Positions 44,978-52,140 of a stretch of 52,192 nucleotides of DNA are shown piece after piece. The position numbers and the translations under genes are program-made. The stretch's first letter is position 1; each line of letters opens with the position of its first letter. The notes beneath the pieces are model-generated. The model had not been told where the DNA came from and ran no database searches. It worked only from the letters and a program-made list of their open reading frames with translations. This DNA comes from an uncultured Blautia sp. (GTDB taxonomy: Bacteria > Bacillota > Clostridia > Lachnospirales > Lachnospiraceae). Where the stretch lies: the NCBI GenBank assembly GCA_900542045.1, contig UQMI01000022.1, positions 1-52,192 on the forward strand. The letters run 5' to 3'.

Positions 44978-45452
44978 ATCCATCACCTCCCAGCTTTTCC
45001 TTCAGTATTTTCCTGGAACGGTTCAGAAGTGTATAAACCGTATTCACATTTTTTCCCAGAATCTGTGCAATCTCCGGAGCCGTATACTCTTCATAATAAT
45101 ACAGATAAATCACATCTCTGTATTTAACCGGCAATGCCAGAACCGCTTCCAGTACTTCTCTGTGATCCGGGGGCAAGGCCGCTGTCTGTTCCGCAACAGC
45201 ATCTATGGATACGGTATGACTGCGGAAAAAATTTTTCAGCAAATCTTTACATGCATTGATGGTTACCCGTATGAACCACGCCCGCTCATGCTCTTCATTT
45301 TCAAAGGAAACAGAACTAAGGACATACTTCAAAAACACTGTCTGAAATATGTCCTCCGTGTCCGCATAATTCTTCAAATGTATCATACAGAGCCGCCGAA
45401 CGGTATCTGCATACCGTTCAATGGCCCTGTTCGCTTCCTGTTCACTGCGCAT
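44970..45452 (-). CDS. ECF-type RNA polymerase sigma factor
   Basis: A 160-residue sigma-70 of the extracytoplasmic-function class. Region 2 (about 10-75, YADTEDIFQTVFLKYVLS, then ERAWFIRVTINACKDLLK) and region 4 (about 100-155, LPVKYRDVIYLYYYEEYTAPEIA, and NTVYTLLNRSRKILKEKL) are both present. It pairs with the RsgI-like anti-sigma gene that overlaps its end. The upstream small secreted protein would be in the same operon. Regulon unknown. Confidence 0.93.
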   Translation of the reverse strand: MRSEQEANRAIERYADTVRRLCMIHLKNYADTEDIFQTVFLKYVLSSVSFENEEHERAWFIRVTINACKDLLKNFFRSHTVSIDAVAEQTAALPPDHREVLEAVLALPVKYRDVIYLYYYEEYTAPEIAQILGKNVNTVYTLLNRSRKILKEKLGGDGYE

Positions 45453-45470
45453 AACAAAGAACCCCGTCTG

Positions 45471-45779
45471 TTATCTTCTGCACCTTCCATTTCCATGACA
45501 TCCGCCGCCCTGTCTTACTCTGTCCTGGGTACCGCTGCAGTACTGGTGTCTGTCATCGCTGTGACTCTGTCTGCCTCTGCCATGATAATGCTCCGTTCCA
45601 TACCATGGACATGATTCATCTGCGCAATAGTAATCTTCCTCTTCCGCATAATCGCAGATACCATTTTCATTGGCGTCCACATAATTTCTGCCCCTTCCCG
45701 GACCGGCCGCAAATGCACTTACCGCCCCCATGGTAAACAAAACCACTGTCAACACGGTTCCTACAAATAATTTTTTCAT
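45471..45779 (-). CDS. small secreted Cys/His-rich protein with a Ca-loop-like motif
   Basis: A 102-residue protein with signal peptide MKKLFVGTVLTVVLFTMGAV..AFAA. The mature part has DANENGICDYAEEED, like a dockerin/EF-hand calcium loop, then Cys, His and Arg-rich segments (CADESCPWYG, RGRQSHSDD, CHGNGRCRR). AAAAAGGAGG precedes ATG 45779, not the longer frame from 45854. It leads the sigma/anti-sigma operon and shares its His/Gly/Arg-rich composition with the anti-sigma tail. It may be a sensor ligand or envelope metal binder; this is inference. Confidence 0.7.
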   Translation of the reverse strand: MKKLFVGTVLTVVLFTMGAVSAFAAGPGRGRNYVDANENGICDYAEEEDYYCADESCPWYGTEHYHGRGRQSHSDDRHQYCSGTQDRVRQGGGCHGNGRCRR

Positions 45780-45876
45780 GTCATGTTCCTCCTTTTTCGA
45801 AATCGTATTTTCCTTTTCACTTCTAATACGACTGGAAAGAGAAAATCCATTCAATTATTTTCCTATTTTTTTATTT

Positions 45877-45905
45877 ATCATATCATTTTTTCACAGGTTC
45901 TTCAA
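45877..45905 (-). promoter_or_regulatory. promoter of the secreted-protein/sigma/anti-sigma operon
   Basis: On the minus strand TTGAAG (rc of 45900-45905) and TATGAT (rc of 45877-45882) are 17 bp apart. The first two hexamers of array B (45890-45906) cover the spacer and the -35 box, so a protein bound there should block this promoter. Confidence 0.6.
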
Positions 45906-45943
45906 AACTTCTCCACAAAATCCTCACAGTCTGCCGCTATACT
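45890..45943 (+). promoter_or_regulatory. four-hexamer regulator array and promoter B
   Basis: TTCACA (45890), TTCAAA (45901), TCCACA (45912) and CTCACA (45923) again start exactly 11 bp apart, and TATACT (45938-45943) follows the last after 9 bp. Spacing is identical to array A. The two arrays are the only such series I found in the window. Confidence 0.75.
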
Positions 45944-45949
45944 CATAAT

Positions 45950-46030
45950 CAAACAAAGGCATTAAACCTTTTTCAAATACATTTTCTTTTTTCATACTGC
46001 CGGGCTGTAATAGTCCGGCCCTCCTTTTTT
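45950..46030 (+). ncRNA. csRNA-like small RNA B
   Basis: A predicted RNA of about 80 nt. AAAGG/CCTTT form a 5' stem-loop; an unpaired run TTTTCTTTTTTCATACT follows; then GCCGGGCT/AGTCCGGC (45999-46019, one G-U pair) and CCTCCTTTTTT. It could pair with AAAAAGGAGG and with AUGAAAAAA of the divergent secreted-protein gene at 45779, among others. It ends 47 bp before tRNA-Ala. Homologous to RNA A in promoter and 3' half. Confidence 0.65.
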
Positions 46031-46063
46031 ACAGAACCTCTTTTTTTTCCTCTCTGATCGTGC

Positions 46064-46069
46064 TATACT
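46064..46069 (+). promoter_or_regulatory. -10 box of tRNA-Ala
   Basis: TATACT lies 9 bp before the tRNA 5' end, with a T-rich stretch but no consensus at -35. Confidence 0.4.
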
Positions 46070-46077
46070 ATTTTTAT

Positions 46078-46150
46078 GGGGCATTAGCGCAGCTGGGAGC
46101 GCGCCACATTCGCATTGTGGAGGCCGTGGGTTCGAATCCCATATGCTCCA
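46078..46150 (+). tRNA. tRNA-Ala (anticodon CGC)
   Basis: A 73-nt cloverleaf with acceptor GGGGCAT/ATGCTCC, D arm GCGC..GCGC, anticodon stem CCACA/TGTGG and loop TTCGCAT, and T arm with GTTCGAAT. The anticodon CGC reads GCG. The G3-U70 pair, the alanine identity element, is present. CCA is not encoded; the discriminator is A. Confidence 0.95.
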
Positions 46151-46183
46151 TTTTTTATTGCGTTTTGGACAGGCTGCAGAACC

Positions 46184-46249
46184 ATCCACGCGGAGCGTTT
46201 TTGTGTGATAGGAAAGTCAGAACAAAACGTTCTGCTTCCCTGTCACACA
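46184..46249 (+). repeat. dispersed hairpin repeat, copy 1 (intact)
   Basis: About 50 bp (46184-46234) recur at 52087-52135 with a few differences. GTGTGATAGGAA and CAGAAC pair with GTTCTG and TTCCCTGTCACAC, giving a long imperfect hairpin across 46202-46249. The second copy has the left arm only. The function is unknown; it lies between tRNA-Ala and the terminator of the next operon. Confidence 0.7.
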
Positions 46250-46252
46250 AAC

Positions 46253-46290
46253 AAAAAAAGGCAGATCCTCAAAAATCAGGATCTGCCTTT
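46253..46290 (-). terminator. terminator of the sugar ABC operon
   Basis: AAAGGCAGATCCT and AGGATCTGCCTTT form a 13-bp stem with an 8-nt loop and continue into a run of seven T on the minus strand, 20 bp after the permease gene. Confidence 0.9.
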
Positions 46291-46310
46291 CTGCACGATT
46301 TATATCTGCT

Positions 46311-47276
46311 TTATTTCTTAACTGTATTTTTCATCTGGTCGATAATAACAGCAACTGTGATCAGCACACCAGACGTAATTTCCAGAACAAATGTATTCAA
46401 TCCAAACTGTGTTCCGGCATTATTGATCAGTACCATCAAAATCGTACCAAGAATCGTTCCGGTTACGGCACCTCTTCCTCCTGTCAGTGATGCGCCGCCA
46501 ATTACAGATGCCGCAATGGCATCCATCTCATAACTCTGCCCTGCAGTGGGAACTGCGCTGTTGATACGTGCAGACAGCATAACACCTGCCACACCACAGA
46601 GAAGACCACACAGTCCATATGCCATATAGTACATTTTTCCAACTTTAATACCACTTAATCTGGCTACGTCTTCTCCGCTTCCAAGTACATACAGATTACG
46701 GCCAAAAATCGTATATTTCAGAATCAGGAACGCAAGAACCGCAATGGCGATCCAGATGATAGCCAGACAGGGGATCTTCCATACAGAAGCTGTGCCTAAT
46801 ACAGTAAAATCCTTATCCAATCCGGAAATTGTTTTCGCATCCGACACGATCTTTACTGCACCACGGATGATTGTCTGCGATCCAAGGGTAGCGATCATAG
46901 GAGGAACTTTGAAGTTATAAATAATCAGTGCATTATAAATACCGCAGATCAGCCCTATGATTACTGCAACCAGCACAGAAGCTCCGACACCCATACCCAT
47001 TTTGGACTGCAGCAGAGCCAGGACCATACAGGAAAGACCTGTAATCGCGCCCACACTGATATCGATTCCCGCTGTAATAATGATAAATGTTTCTGCGATT
47101 CCCAGTACACCAATGATCGAACACTGTTTCAGCAGATTTGTCAGGTTGTATTCCGTCGCGAAGTTATCTGTACTCACAACCGAAATAATAAACAGCACAA
47201 CAATAATGGCAACCAGAGAAAACTCCGTTGTATTGTAAAAATGCTTGACTCCATCAGATGATTTCTTTTTATTCAT
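46311..47276 (-). CDS. sugar ABC transporter permease, RbsC family
   Basis: A 321-residue membrane protein with about nine to ten helices. The ITAGIDISVGAITGLSCMV motif and GGASLTGGRGAVTGTILG are hallmarks of ribose/galactose/autoinducer-type permeases. ATG 47276 with GGAGG 8 nt upstream is chosen. The gene looks whole, but its ATPase gene is truncated and no binding protein is present, so it cannot work alone unless it shares an ATPase. Confidence 0.9.
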   Translation of the reverse strand: MNKKKSSDGVKHFYNTTEFSLVAIIVVLFIISVVSTDNFATEYNLTNLLKQCSIIGVLGIAETFIIITAGIDISVGAITGLSCMVLALLQSKMGMGVGASVLVAVIIGLICGIYNALIIYNFKVPPMIATLGSQTIIRGAVKIVSDAKTISGLDKDFTVLGTASVWKIPCLAIIWIAIAVLAFLILKYTIFGRNLYVLGSGEDVARLSGIKVGKMYYMAYGLCGLLCGVAGVMLSARINSAVPTAGQSYEMDAIAASVIGGASLTGGRGAVTGTILGTILMVLINNAGTQFGLNTFVLEITSGVLITVAVIIDQMKNTVKK

Positions 47277-47296
47277 AACTATGGCCTCCCTCACTT

Positions 47297-48235
47297 CTAT
47301 TCTTCTGTTGACGCTGCCATCAGAACTTCTTCTTCTGTCAGACTGTCCATTTGCTCTTTGCCATATTCGACCGTTATCTTACCTGCTGCCATAACGATCA
47401 GGCGGTCTGCCAGTCCCATTACTTCCGGCAGATAAGAAGAAATCAGAATTACTCCTTTTCCTTCTCTAGTCAGATTTTCAATCAGCTTGAAAATTTCTTC
47501 TTTTGCTCCCACATCAACTCCAACGGTAGGCTCATCCAGGATCATAATATCCGGATCACGGCACAGGAGTTTCGCAATTACAACTTTCTGCTGATTTCCA
47601 CCGGAAAGATTTCCCACAATCTGCCGGATACTCGGCGTCTTTACATTAATTTTCTTACAGAAGTCCTCTGCCCGGCTGTCTTCTTTTTTCAGATTGATAA
47701 TGCTTCCTCTGCTGATCATATCGTAGGAATTCATATTAATGTTCGTTTTAATTTCCAAAGGAAGCGCCAGACCATCGGCACGCCGGTCCTCTGTCAGGAA
47801 GCCGATTCCTTTCTTTAATGCTGTTTCGGGATTTTTAATATGTGTTTTTTCGCCCTTCAGATATATTTCTCCGGATGTATACCGTTCCGCTCCATACAGA
47901 GCCCGCATGATCTCGCTTCTTCCGGCACCTACCAATCCGAAGAATCCAAGGATCTCTCCTCTGTGAACAGAAAAATTGATGTTCTCGAAATGGTTTCCGT
48001 CACTGAAATTTTCTACCCGAAGCAGCTCTTCGCCCGGTTCAAAGTGCTGGATGTTGTAGATGTCGCTCATCTCACGGCCTACCATCATCTGTACCAGGCT
48101 TTCTTTTGTCACTTGTTCAATGGGCTTCGTATCCACATATGTACCGTCCTTGAGAATGGTAACAGAATCACAGATATCCATGATTTCTTCCAGACGATGC
48201 GAAATATAGATAATACTTACCCCCTGCGACTTCAA
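47297..48235 (-). pseudogene. sugar ABC ATPase (RbsA type), 5' half missing
   Basis: The remaining 312 codons cover the end of ATPase domain 1 from SIIYISHRLEEI (the H-loop) and all of domain 2, with Walker A-like GLVGAGRSEIM, signature NLSGGNQQKVVIA and DEPTVGVDVGAKEEI. Walker A, signature and Walker B of domain 1 are lost: whole RbsA proteins have about 500 residues. A TAA stands directly before the leucine codon at 48233-48235 where homology begins, and no ribosome site is present. The break point is near 48236. The upstream binding-protein gene is gone too. Confidence 0.85.
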
Positions 48236-48432
48236 TTATAAGAATATAGCCCCCTTCATATACAAAAACAAGCCCGCAAATCGTCCTGAGAACGGATTCC
48301 GCTTCCTCCGATCACTCAGCGATTTACAGGCTCTTTCTCTTCAATAGCTTATGTGCAAAATTTTCTTCCAATGATCATTTGAAATTCGCAAACACACATC
48401 TGGTCTTCACGATCTATTTCCCACTCCAGGCA
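48236..48432. other. 197-bp stretch upstream of the truncated ATPase
   Basis: No gene, promoter or repeat could be recognised. It separates the truncated ATPase from the terminator of tRNA-Thr and is where the deletion or insertion that removed the rest of the operon took place. Confidence 0.5.
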
Positions 48433-48472
48433 AAGAAAAGCCCCGGACTACTGTACTCTCAGTATTCCGGGG
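48433..48472 (-). terminator. terminator of tRNA-Thr
   Basis: CCCCGGA and TCCGGGG, extended by TACTG/CAGTA, form a stem (48441-48472) around a 6-nt loop, followed on the minus strand by CTTTTCTTT. Confidence 0.85.
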
Positions 48473-48483
48473 AATTCGGTTCA

Positions 48484-48556
48484 AGCTGATGACGGGAATC
48501 GAACCCGTGACCTCCTCACTACCAATGAGGTGCGCTACCGACTGTGCCACATCAGC
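48484..48556 (-). tRNA. tRNA-Thr (anticodon GGT)
   Basis: A 73-nt cloverleaf with acceptor GCTGATG/CATCAGC, D arm GCAC..GCGC, anticodon stem CCTCA/TGAGG and loop TTGGTAG, and T arm ACGGG/CCCGT with TTCGAAT. GGT reads ACC. The discriminator is T, and CCA is not encoded. Confidence 0.95.
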
Positions 48557-48592
48557 ATCTCTGTGTTGTTCTGTATCACTCACAGCTTCTTG

Positions 48593-48621
48593 ATTCTATC
48601 AAAGATTTCTTCAGATGTCAA
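48593..48621 (-). promoter_or_regulatory. promoter of tRNA-Thr
   Basis: TTGACA (rc of 48616-48621) and TAGAAT (rc of 48593-48598) are 17 bp apart on the minus strand, about 37 bp before the tRNA. Confidence 0.75.
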
Positions 48622-48684
48622 CATTTTTTTCGAATTTATTTTAATTTATTTTTTTCTTTTGGAAAAAAGCCGGGAATTTCCTCC

Positions 48685-49290
48685 CTATTTACTTTTCTGA
48701 CGGCTCTGCGCAATGCATTCCCGAACCTTTCCGCGGATCCGCTGGAGCGCGTTATCGATGGATTTGGGAGATTTTCTCAGAATCTCTCCAATCTGTACAT
48801 ACCCATATCCTTTCAGATAATAATTCAGCACCTGATTTTCAAATCTGCTCAGACACTGATGAATTTTCCGCTCCATGTCTCTGGCATTCTCCCGGTCGAT
48901 GACAATGGACTCCGGACTTTGCTCCAGAAGCTCCCCCAGATGAAATTCTTCCGTATTATTCTGACTCAGGGAAATATAGGAGTTCAACGGCTGGTGCTTC
49001 TGCCGGTTGGAACCCTGAACAGCATTATACAGCTGCCGTTCAATGCAAATGCGTGCAAATGTCTGGAACGATGCAGCTTTCTCCGGCGAATAATCCCGTA
49101 TGGCTTTAAACAGGCCCACCATCCCTTCCTGCACCAGATCCTCATTTTCTCCGCCGATCAGGTACATGGCTCTGGCAGCTTTGCGGACCATACCTTTGTA
49201 CTTTTCCAGCAAATATTCCTCGATCTCTTCTTCGCCCTGCCGCAGTCTCTGAATCAATTCCTCATCTGTATATCCCTGATATCGTTCCAT
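48685..49290 (-). CDS. sigH: RNA polymerase sigma-H factor
   Basis: A 201-residue sigma-70 member of the SigH type, controlling early stationary-phase and sporulation genes in Firmicutes. Region 2 (ENEDLVQEGMVGLFKAIRDY, FARICIERQLYNAVQ) and region 4 (YLKGYGYVQIGEILRKSPKSI and DNALQRIRGKV) are visible. ATG 49290 with GAGG is chosen over ATG 49341, which has no site; SigH proteins start with a short YxxxxDEEL segment as here. It follows rlmB as in Bacillus. Confidence 0.93.
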   Translation of the reverse strand: MERYQGYTDEELIQRLRQGEEEIEEYLLEKYKGMVRKAARAMYLIGGENEDLVQEGMVGLFKAIRDYSPEKAASFQTFARICIERQLYNAVQGSNRQKHQPLNSYISLSQNNTEEFHLGELLEQSPESIVIDRENARDMERKIHQCLSRFENQVLNYYLKGYGYVQIGEILRKSPKSIDNALQRIRGKVRECIAQSRQKSK

Positions 49291-49376
49291 AACTACCTCT
49301 TCATATACAGCAGATGTGAGATCAACACCTGTTCTTTCCATCGAGTTTTTGTATACAACTTTTCCAAAAATTCCGT

Positions 49377-50117
49377 TTATTTTGCCGCCTGCAGACGCTG
49401 CCGTACAATTTCATAAGCCAGAACTCCGGCCGCCACCGATGCATTCAGAGAATCAATGTCTCCTTTCATGGGAATGGAAGCAGTAAAATCACATTTTTCC
49501 CGAATGCTCCGGCTGACGCCCTCGCCTTCATTTCCAATCACCAGTCCCATCGGACCGGTCAGAGACAGGTCGTACATAGTCTGTCCGTTCATATCCGCGC
49601 AGACAAACCACAGCCCTTCTTTCTTCAGACTTTCTATGGTATTGCCCAGATTGGTCACTTTCGCCACCGGCGTATAGTTCAGAGCTCCTGCCGATGTCTT
49701 TGCCACCGTTGCCGTCAGCCCCACCGCTCTGCGTTTGGGAATGATGACTCCATGGGCCCCTGCCAGATTCGCTGTCCGTATGATAGCTCCCAGATTATGG
49801 GGATCTTCGATGTTATCCAGCAGGAAAAGAAACGGCGCTTCTCCTTTCTTTCTGGCATTCTCCAGCATATCCTCCACTGTGGAATACGCATAGGCTGCCA
49901 CCTGGGCGATCACACCCTGATGGGCCCCTGTTTCCGAAAGCTGATCCAGACGTTCTCTGGAAACAAAATTCAGAATCGCATCGGTTTTCCTTGCTTCCCG
50001 GACGATGGTCCGCACCGGTCCATCCTGACATCCGTCCAGAATATACAGTTTATCCACACTGCGGCCGGAACGGAAAGCCTCCAGCACCGCATTTCTTCCC
50101 TCTATCTGCTCGCTCAT
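49377..50117 (-). CDS. rlmB: 23S rRNA 2'-O-methyltransferase, TrmH/SpoU family
   Basis: A 246-residue SPOUT enzyme that methylates a guanosine (G2251 in E. coli) of 23S rRNA. An N-terminal L30e-like part starts IEGRNAVLEAFRSG, then DNIEDPHNLGAIIRTANLAG, GLVIGNEGEGVS and IPMKGDIDSLNASVAAGV carry the SAM-binding knot. The operon order cysS-mrnC-rlmB supports the call. Confidence 0.93.
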   Translation of the reverse strand: MSEQIEGRNAVLEAFRSGRSVDKLYILDGCQDGPVRTIVREARKTDAILNFVSRERLDQLSETGAHQGVIAQVAAYAYSTVEDMLENARKKGEAPFLFLLDNIEDPHNLGAIIRTANLAGAHGVIIPKRRAVGLTATVAKTSAGALNYTPVAKVTNLGNTIESLKKEGLWFVCADMNGQTMYDLSLTGPMGLVIGNEGEGVSRSIREKCDFTASIPMKGDIDSLNASVAAGVLAYEIVRQRLQAAK

Positions 50118-50144
50118 ACCATTTCCTCCATTTTCTCCGTCCGC

Positions 50145-50600
50145 TTATTTCTCACAGCTGTCTTCCGGGACAAACTGGACATTCTGAGACTCCAGGCCGA
50201 TTTTCACCAGATCGATCATGCGCTTCCAGTCTTCCTTCAGATAAAGATAGCCCATCACCGCTTCAAACCCGGTAGCTCGCCGGTAGTCCACCATAGACGC
50301 ATTCTTGGCCATGGTGACAGAGTGGGCATTTCGCCCCCGTTTATAAACCTGCAGTTCTTCCTGGGTCAGATGCGGCTCCAGCGCCTCGATCATGGCAGAC
50401 TGGGCCGACGCCTTCACCAGACGGCTGGCCCTCCGGTGCAGCTGATTAACCGGACAATTTCCCTGCTCCACCAGATAAGTACGGATCACCAGCTCATAGA
50501 CGCCGTCTCCGATATAGGCCAGTGTCAGCGGGGAATAGGTACGGATATCCTGCTGCCCCAGATGGAACTGCTCCTTCAGATATTTTATGCTCTCTTCCAT
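50145..50600 (-). CDS. mrnC: Mini-ribonuclease 3
   Basis: A 151-residue RNase III-type domain without a dsRNA-binding domain. [20 protein letters not shown] holds the catalytic Asp, and [19 protein letters not shown] holds the other acidic residue. It matures 23S rRNA in Firmicutes. Start overlaps the cysS end by 16 bp and uses GAAGGAG within it. Confidence 0.93.
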   Translation of the reverse strand: MEESIKYLKEQFHLGQQDIRTYSPLTLAYIGDGVYELVIRTYLVEQGNCPVNQLHRRASRLVKASAQSAMIEALEPHLTQEELQVYKRGRNAHSVTMAKNASMVDYRRATGFEAVMGYLYLKEDWKRMIDLVKIGLESQNVQFVPEDSCEK

Positions 50601-51988
50601 TTTACTCCTTCACGGGTATCTTCCAGAATGATGCCCTGTTCCAGAAGCTGATTGCGGATTTCATCTGCCCTGGCAAAATTTCTGGCCTTTCTGGCAGCCT
50701 GACGTTCTTCAATGAGCGCTTCGATGTCCGCATCCAGGATCTCCTCTTTCTTATCCACAATCAGTCCCAGAATATCGGAAAGCTCCACAATCTTATCCCT
50801 GACCGCCAGCACAAACGCTTTGGAACTGTCTTCCTTCACCTGTGTATTGGCAAATTTAACCAGTTCAAAGATCACAGAGATCGCATCTGCTGTATTGATA
50901 TCATCATCCATGGCTTCTTCGAATTTTGCAGTGAAGCCTTCCAGTTCTCCCACTGGCTCCTGGCTGTTCTCTGTCCCTTCTCCGGCTGTCTTCAGGATGT
51001 CTTTCAGACGATCCACACAGGTCACGATACGCTCCAGGGCATTCTTGGAGGATTCCATCAGGTCCCGGCTGAAGTTCAGCGGACTTCTGTAATGGGCGTT
51101 CAGCATGAAGAAACGCAGCACCTGCAGATCATATTCCTGGGCGATCTCCCGTACTGTAAAGAAGTTCCCGAGGGATTTTGACATTTTCTTATTATCAATG
51201 TTCAGGAAAGCGTTGTGCAGCCAATATCTGGCAAACGGCTTTCCGTTGCAGCATTCGCTCTGTGCGATTTCATTCTCATGATGAGGGAAAATCAGATCTT
51301 CTCCGCCTGCATGGATGTCGATCTCTTCGCCCAGATATTTCTTGGACATAACGGAGCATTCGATATGCCAGCCCGGACGTCCGTCACACCAGGGTGATTT
51401 CCAGAAGGGTTCTCCTTCTTTTTTGGGTTTCCAGAGAACGAAATCCATGGGATCTTCCTTCTGCTCTTCTCCGGATACCTTCAGAGCACGGAAGCCGGAC
51501 TGCAGATCTTCCAGATTCTTATGGGATAATTTTCCATATTCTCCAAATTTTTTCACCCGGAAATAAACAGTGCCATCAGCAGCCGGGTAGGCAAAACCCT
51601 TGTCGATCAGGGTCTGGATCATCTCAATCATCCCGTTGATCTCCTGGGTAGCCAGCGGATGCACCGTGGCCGGTTTTACATTCATGCCTTCCATGTCTTT
51701 TTTGCACTCAGCAATATATCTCTGGGAAATTTCCTCTGCGGATACGCCTTCTTCGATGGCCTTTTTGATGATCTTGTCATCCACATCCGTAAAATTGGAA
51801 ACATAATTTACTTCGTAACCTTTATATTCCATGTAACGGCGGGCGGTATCGAAGACGATCATGGGTCTGGCATTGCCGATATGGATCAGGTTGTATACGG
51901 TAGGCCCGCATACATACATTTTTACTTTGCCCTCTTCCAGGGGTACAAATTCTTCTTTTCTTTTTGATAAGGTATTGTACAGCTTCAT
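50585..51988 (-). CDS. cysS: cysteinyl-tRNA synthetase
   Basis: A 467-residue class I enzyme. [19 protein letters not shown] has the zinc Cys and HIGN; the second and third zinc ligands lie in [14 protein letters not shown] and [10 protein letters not shown], and KMSKSLGNF is the KMSKS loop. No T-box structure is seen upstream, though the leader is interrupted by a repeat and an intron end within 160 bp. Heads the cysS-mrnC-rlmB-sigH block. Confidence 0.97.
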   Translation of the reverse strand: MKLYNTLSKRKEEFVPLEEGKVKMYVCGPTVYNLIHIGNARPMIVFDTARRYMEYKGYEVNYVSNFTDVDDKIIKKAIEEGVSAEEISQRYIAECKKDMEGMNVKPATVHPLATQEINGMIEMIQTLIDKGFAYPAADGTVYFRVKKFGEYGKLSHKNLEDLQSGFRALKVSGEEQKEDPMDFVLWKPKKEGEPFWKSPWCDGRPGWHIECSVMSKKYLGEEIDIHAGGEDLIFPHHENEIAQSECCNGKPFARYWLHNAFLNIDNKKMSKSLGNFFTVREIAQEYDLQVLRFFMLNAHYRSPLNFSRDLMESSKNALERIVTCVDRLKDILKTAGEGTENSQEPVGELEGFTAKFEEAMDDDINTADAISVIFELVKFANTQVKEDSSKAFVLAVRDKIVELSDILGLIVDKKEEILDADIEALIEERQAARKARNFARADEIRNQLLEQGIILEDTREGVKWKRA

Positions 51989-52086
51989 CTGCCTTTTCCT
52001 TCCTTTCTCAGTATATCTCCATATAATCTCAGGGTATCCGAAGATACCGGACGGATTGTCTCTTACTTCCTGGTCCCCGCAAAGCG

Positions 52087-52135
52087 ATCCATGCGGAGCG
52101 TTTTGTGTGATAGGAAAGTCAGAACAGAATGCTCT
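52087..52135 (+). repeat. dispersed hairpin repeat, copy 2 (interrupted)
   Basis: It matches 46184-46234 over about 50 bp with six or so differences. Only the left arm of the hairpin is present; where copy 1 continues into the right arm, the sequence here changes to the intron end. Confidence 0.7.
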
Positions 52136-52140
52136 ATTTT

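Noticed and set aside
48236..48432. Remnant of an integrase or insertion sequence near tRNA-Thr
   Set aside because: No terminal repeats, transposase motif or tRNA 3' end duplication could be seen in this stretch.
51989..52140. T-box leader for cysS
   Set aside because: No specifier loop, no T-box sequence and no antiterminator is seen between the repeat and the start.
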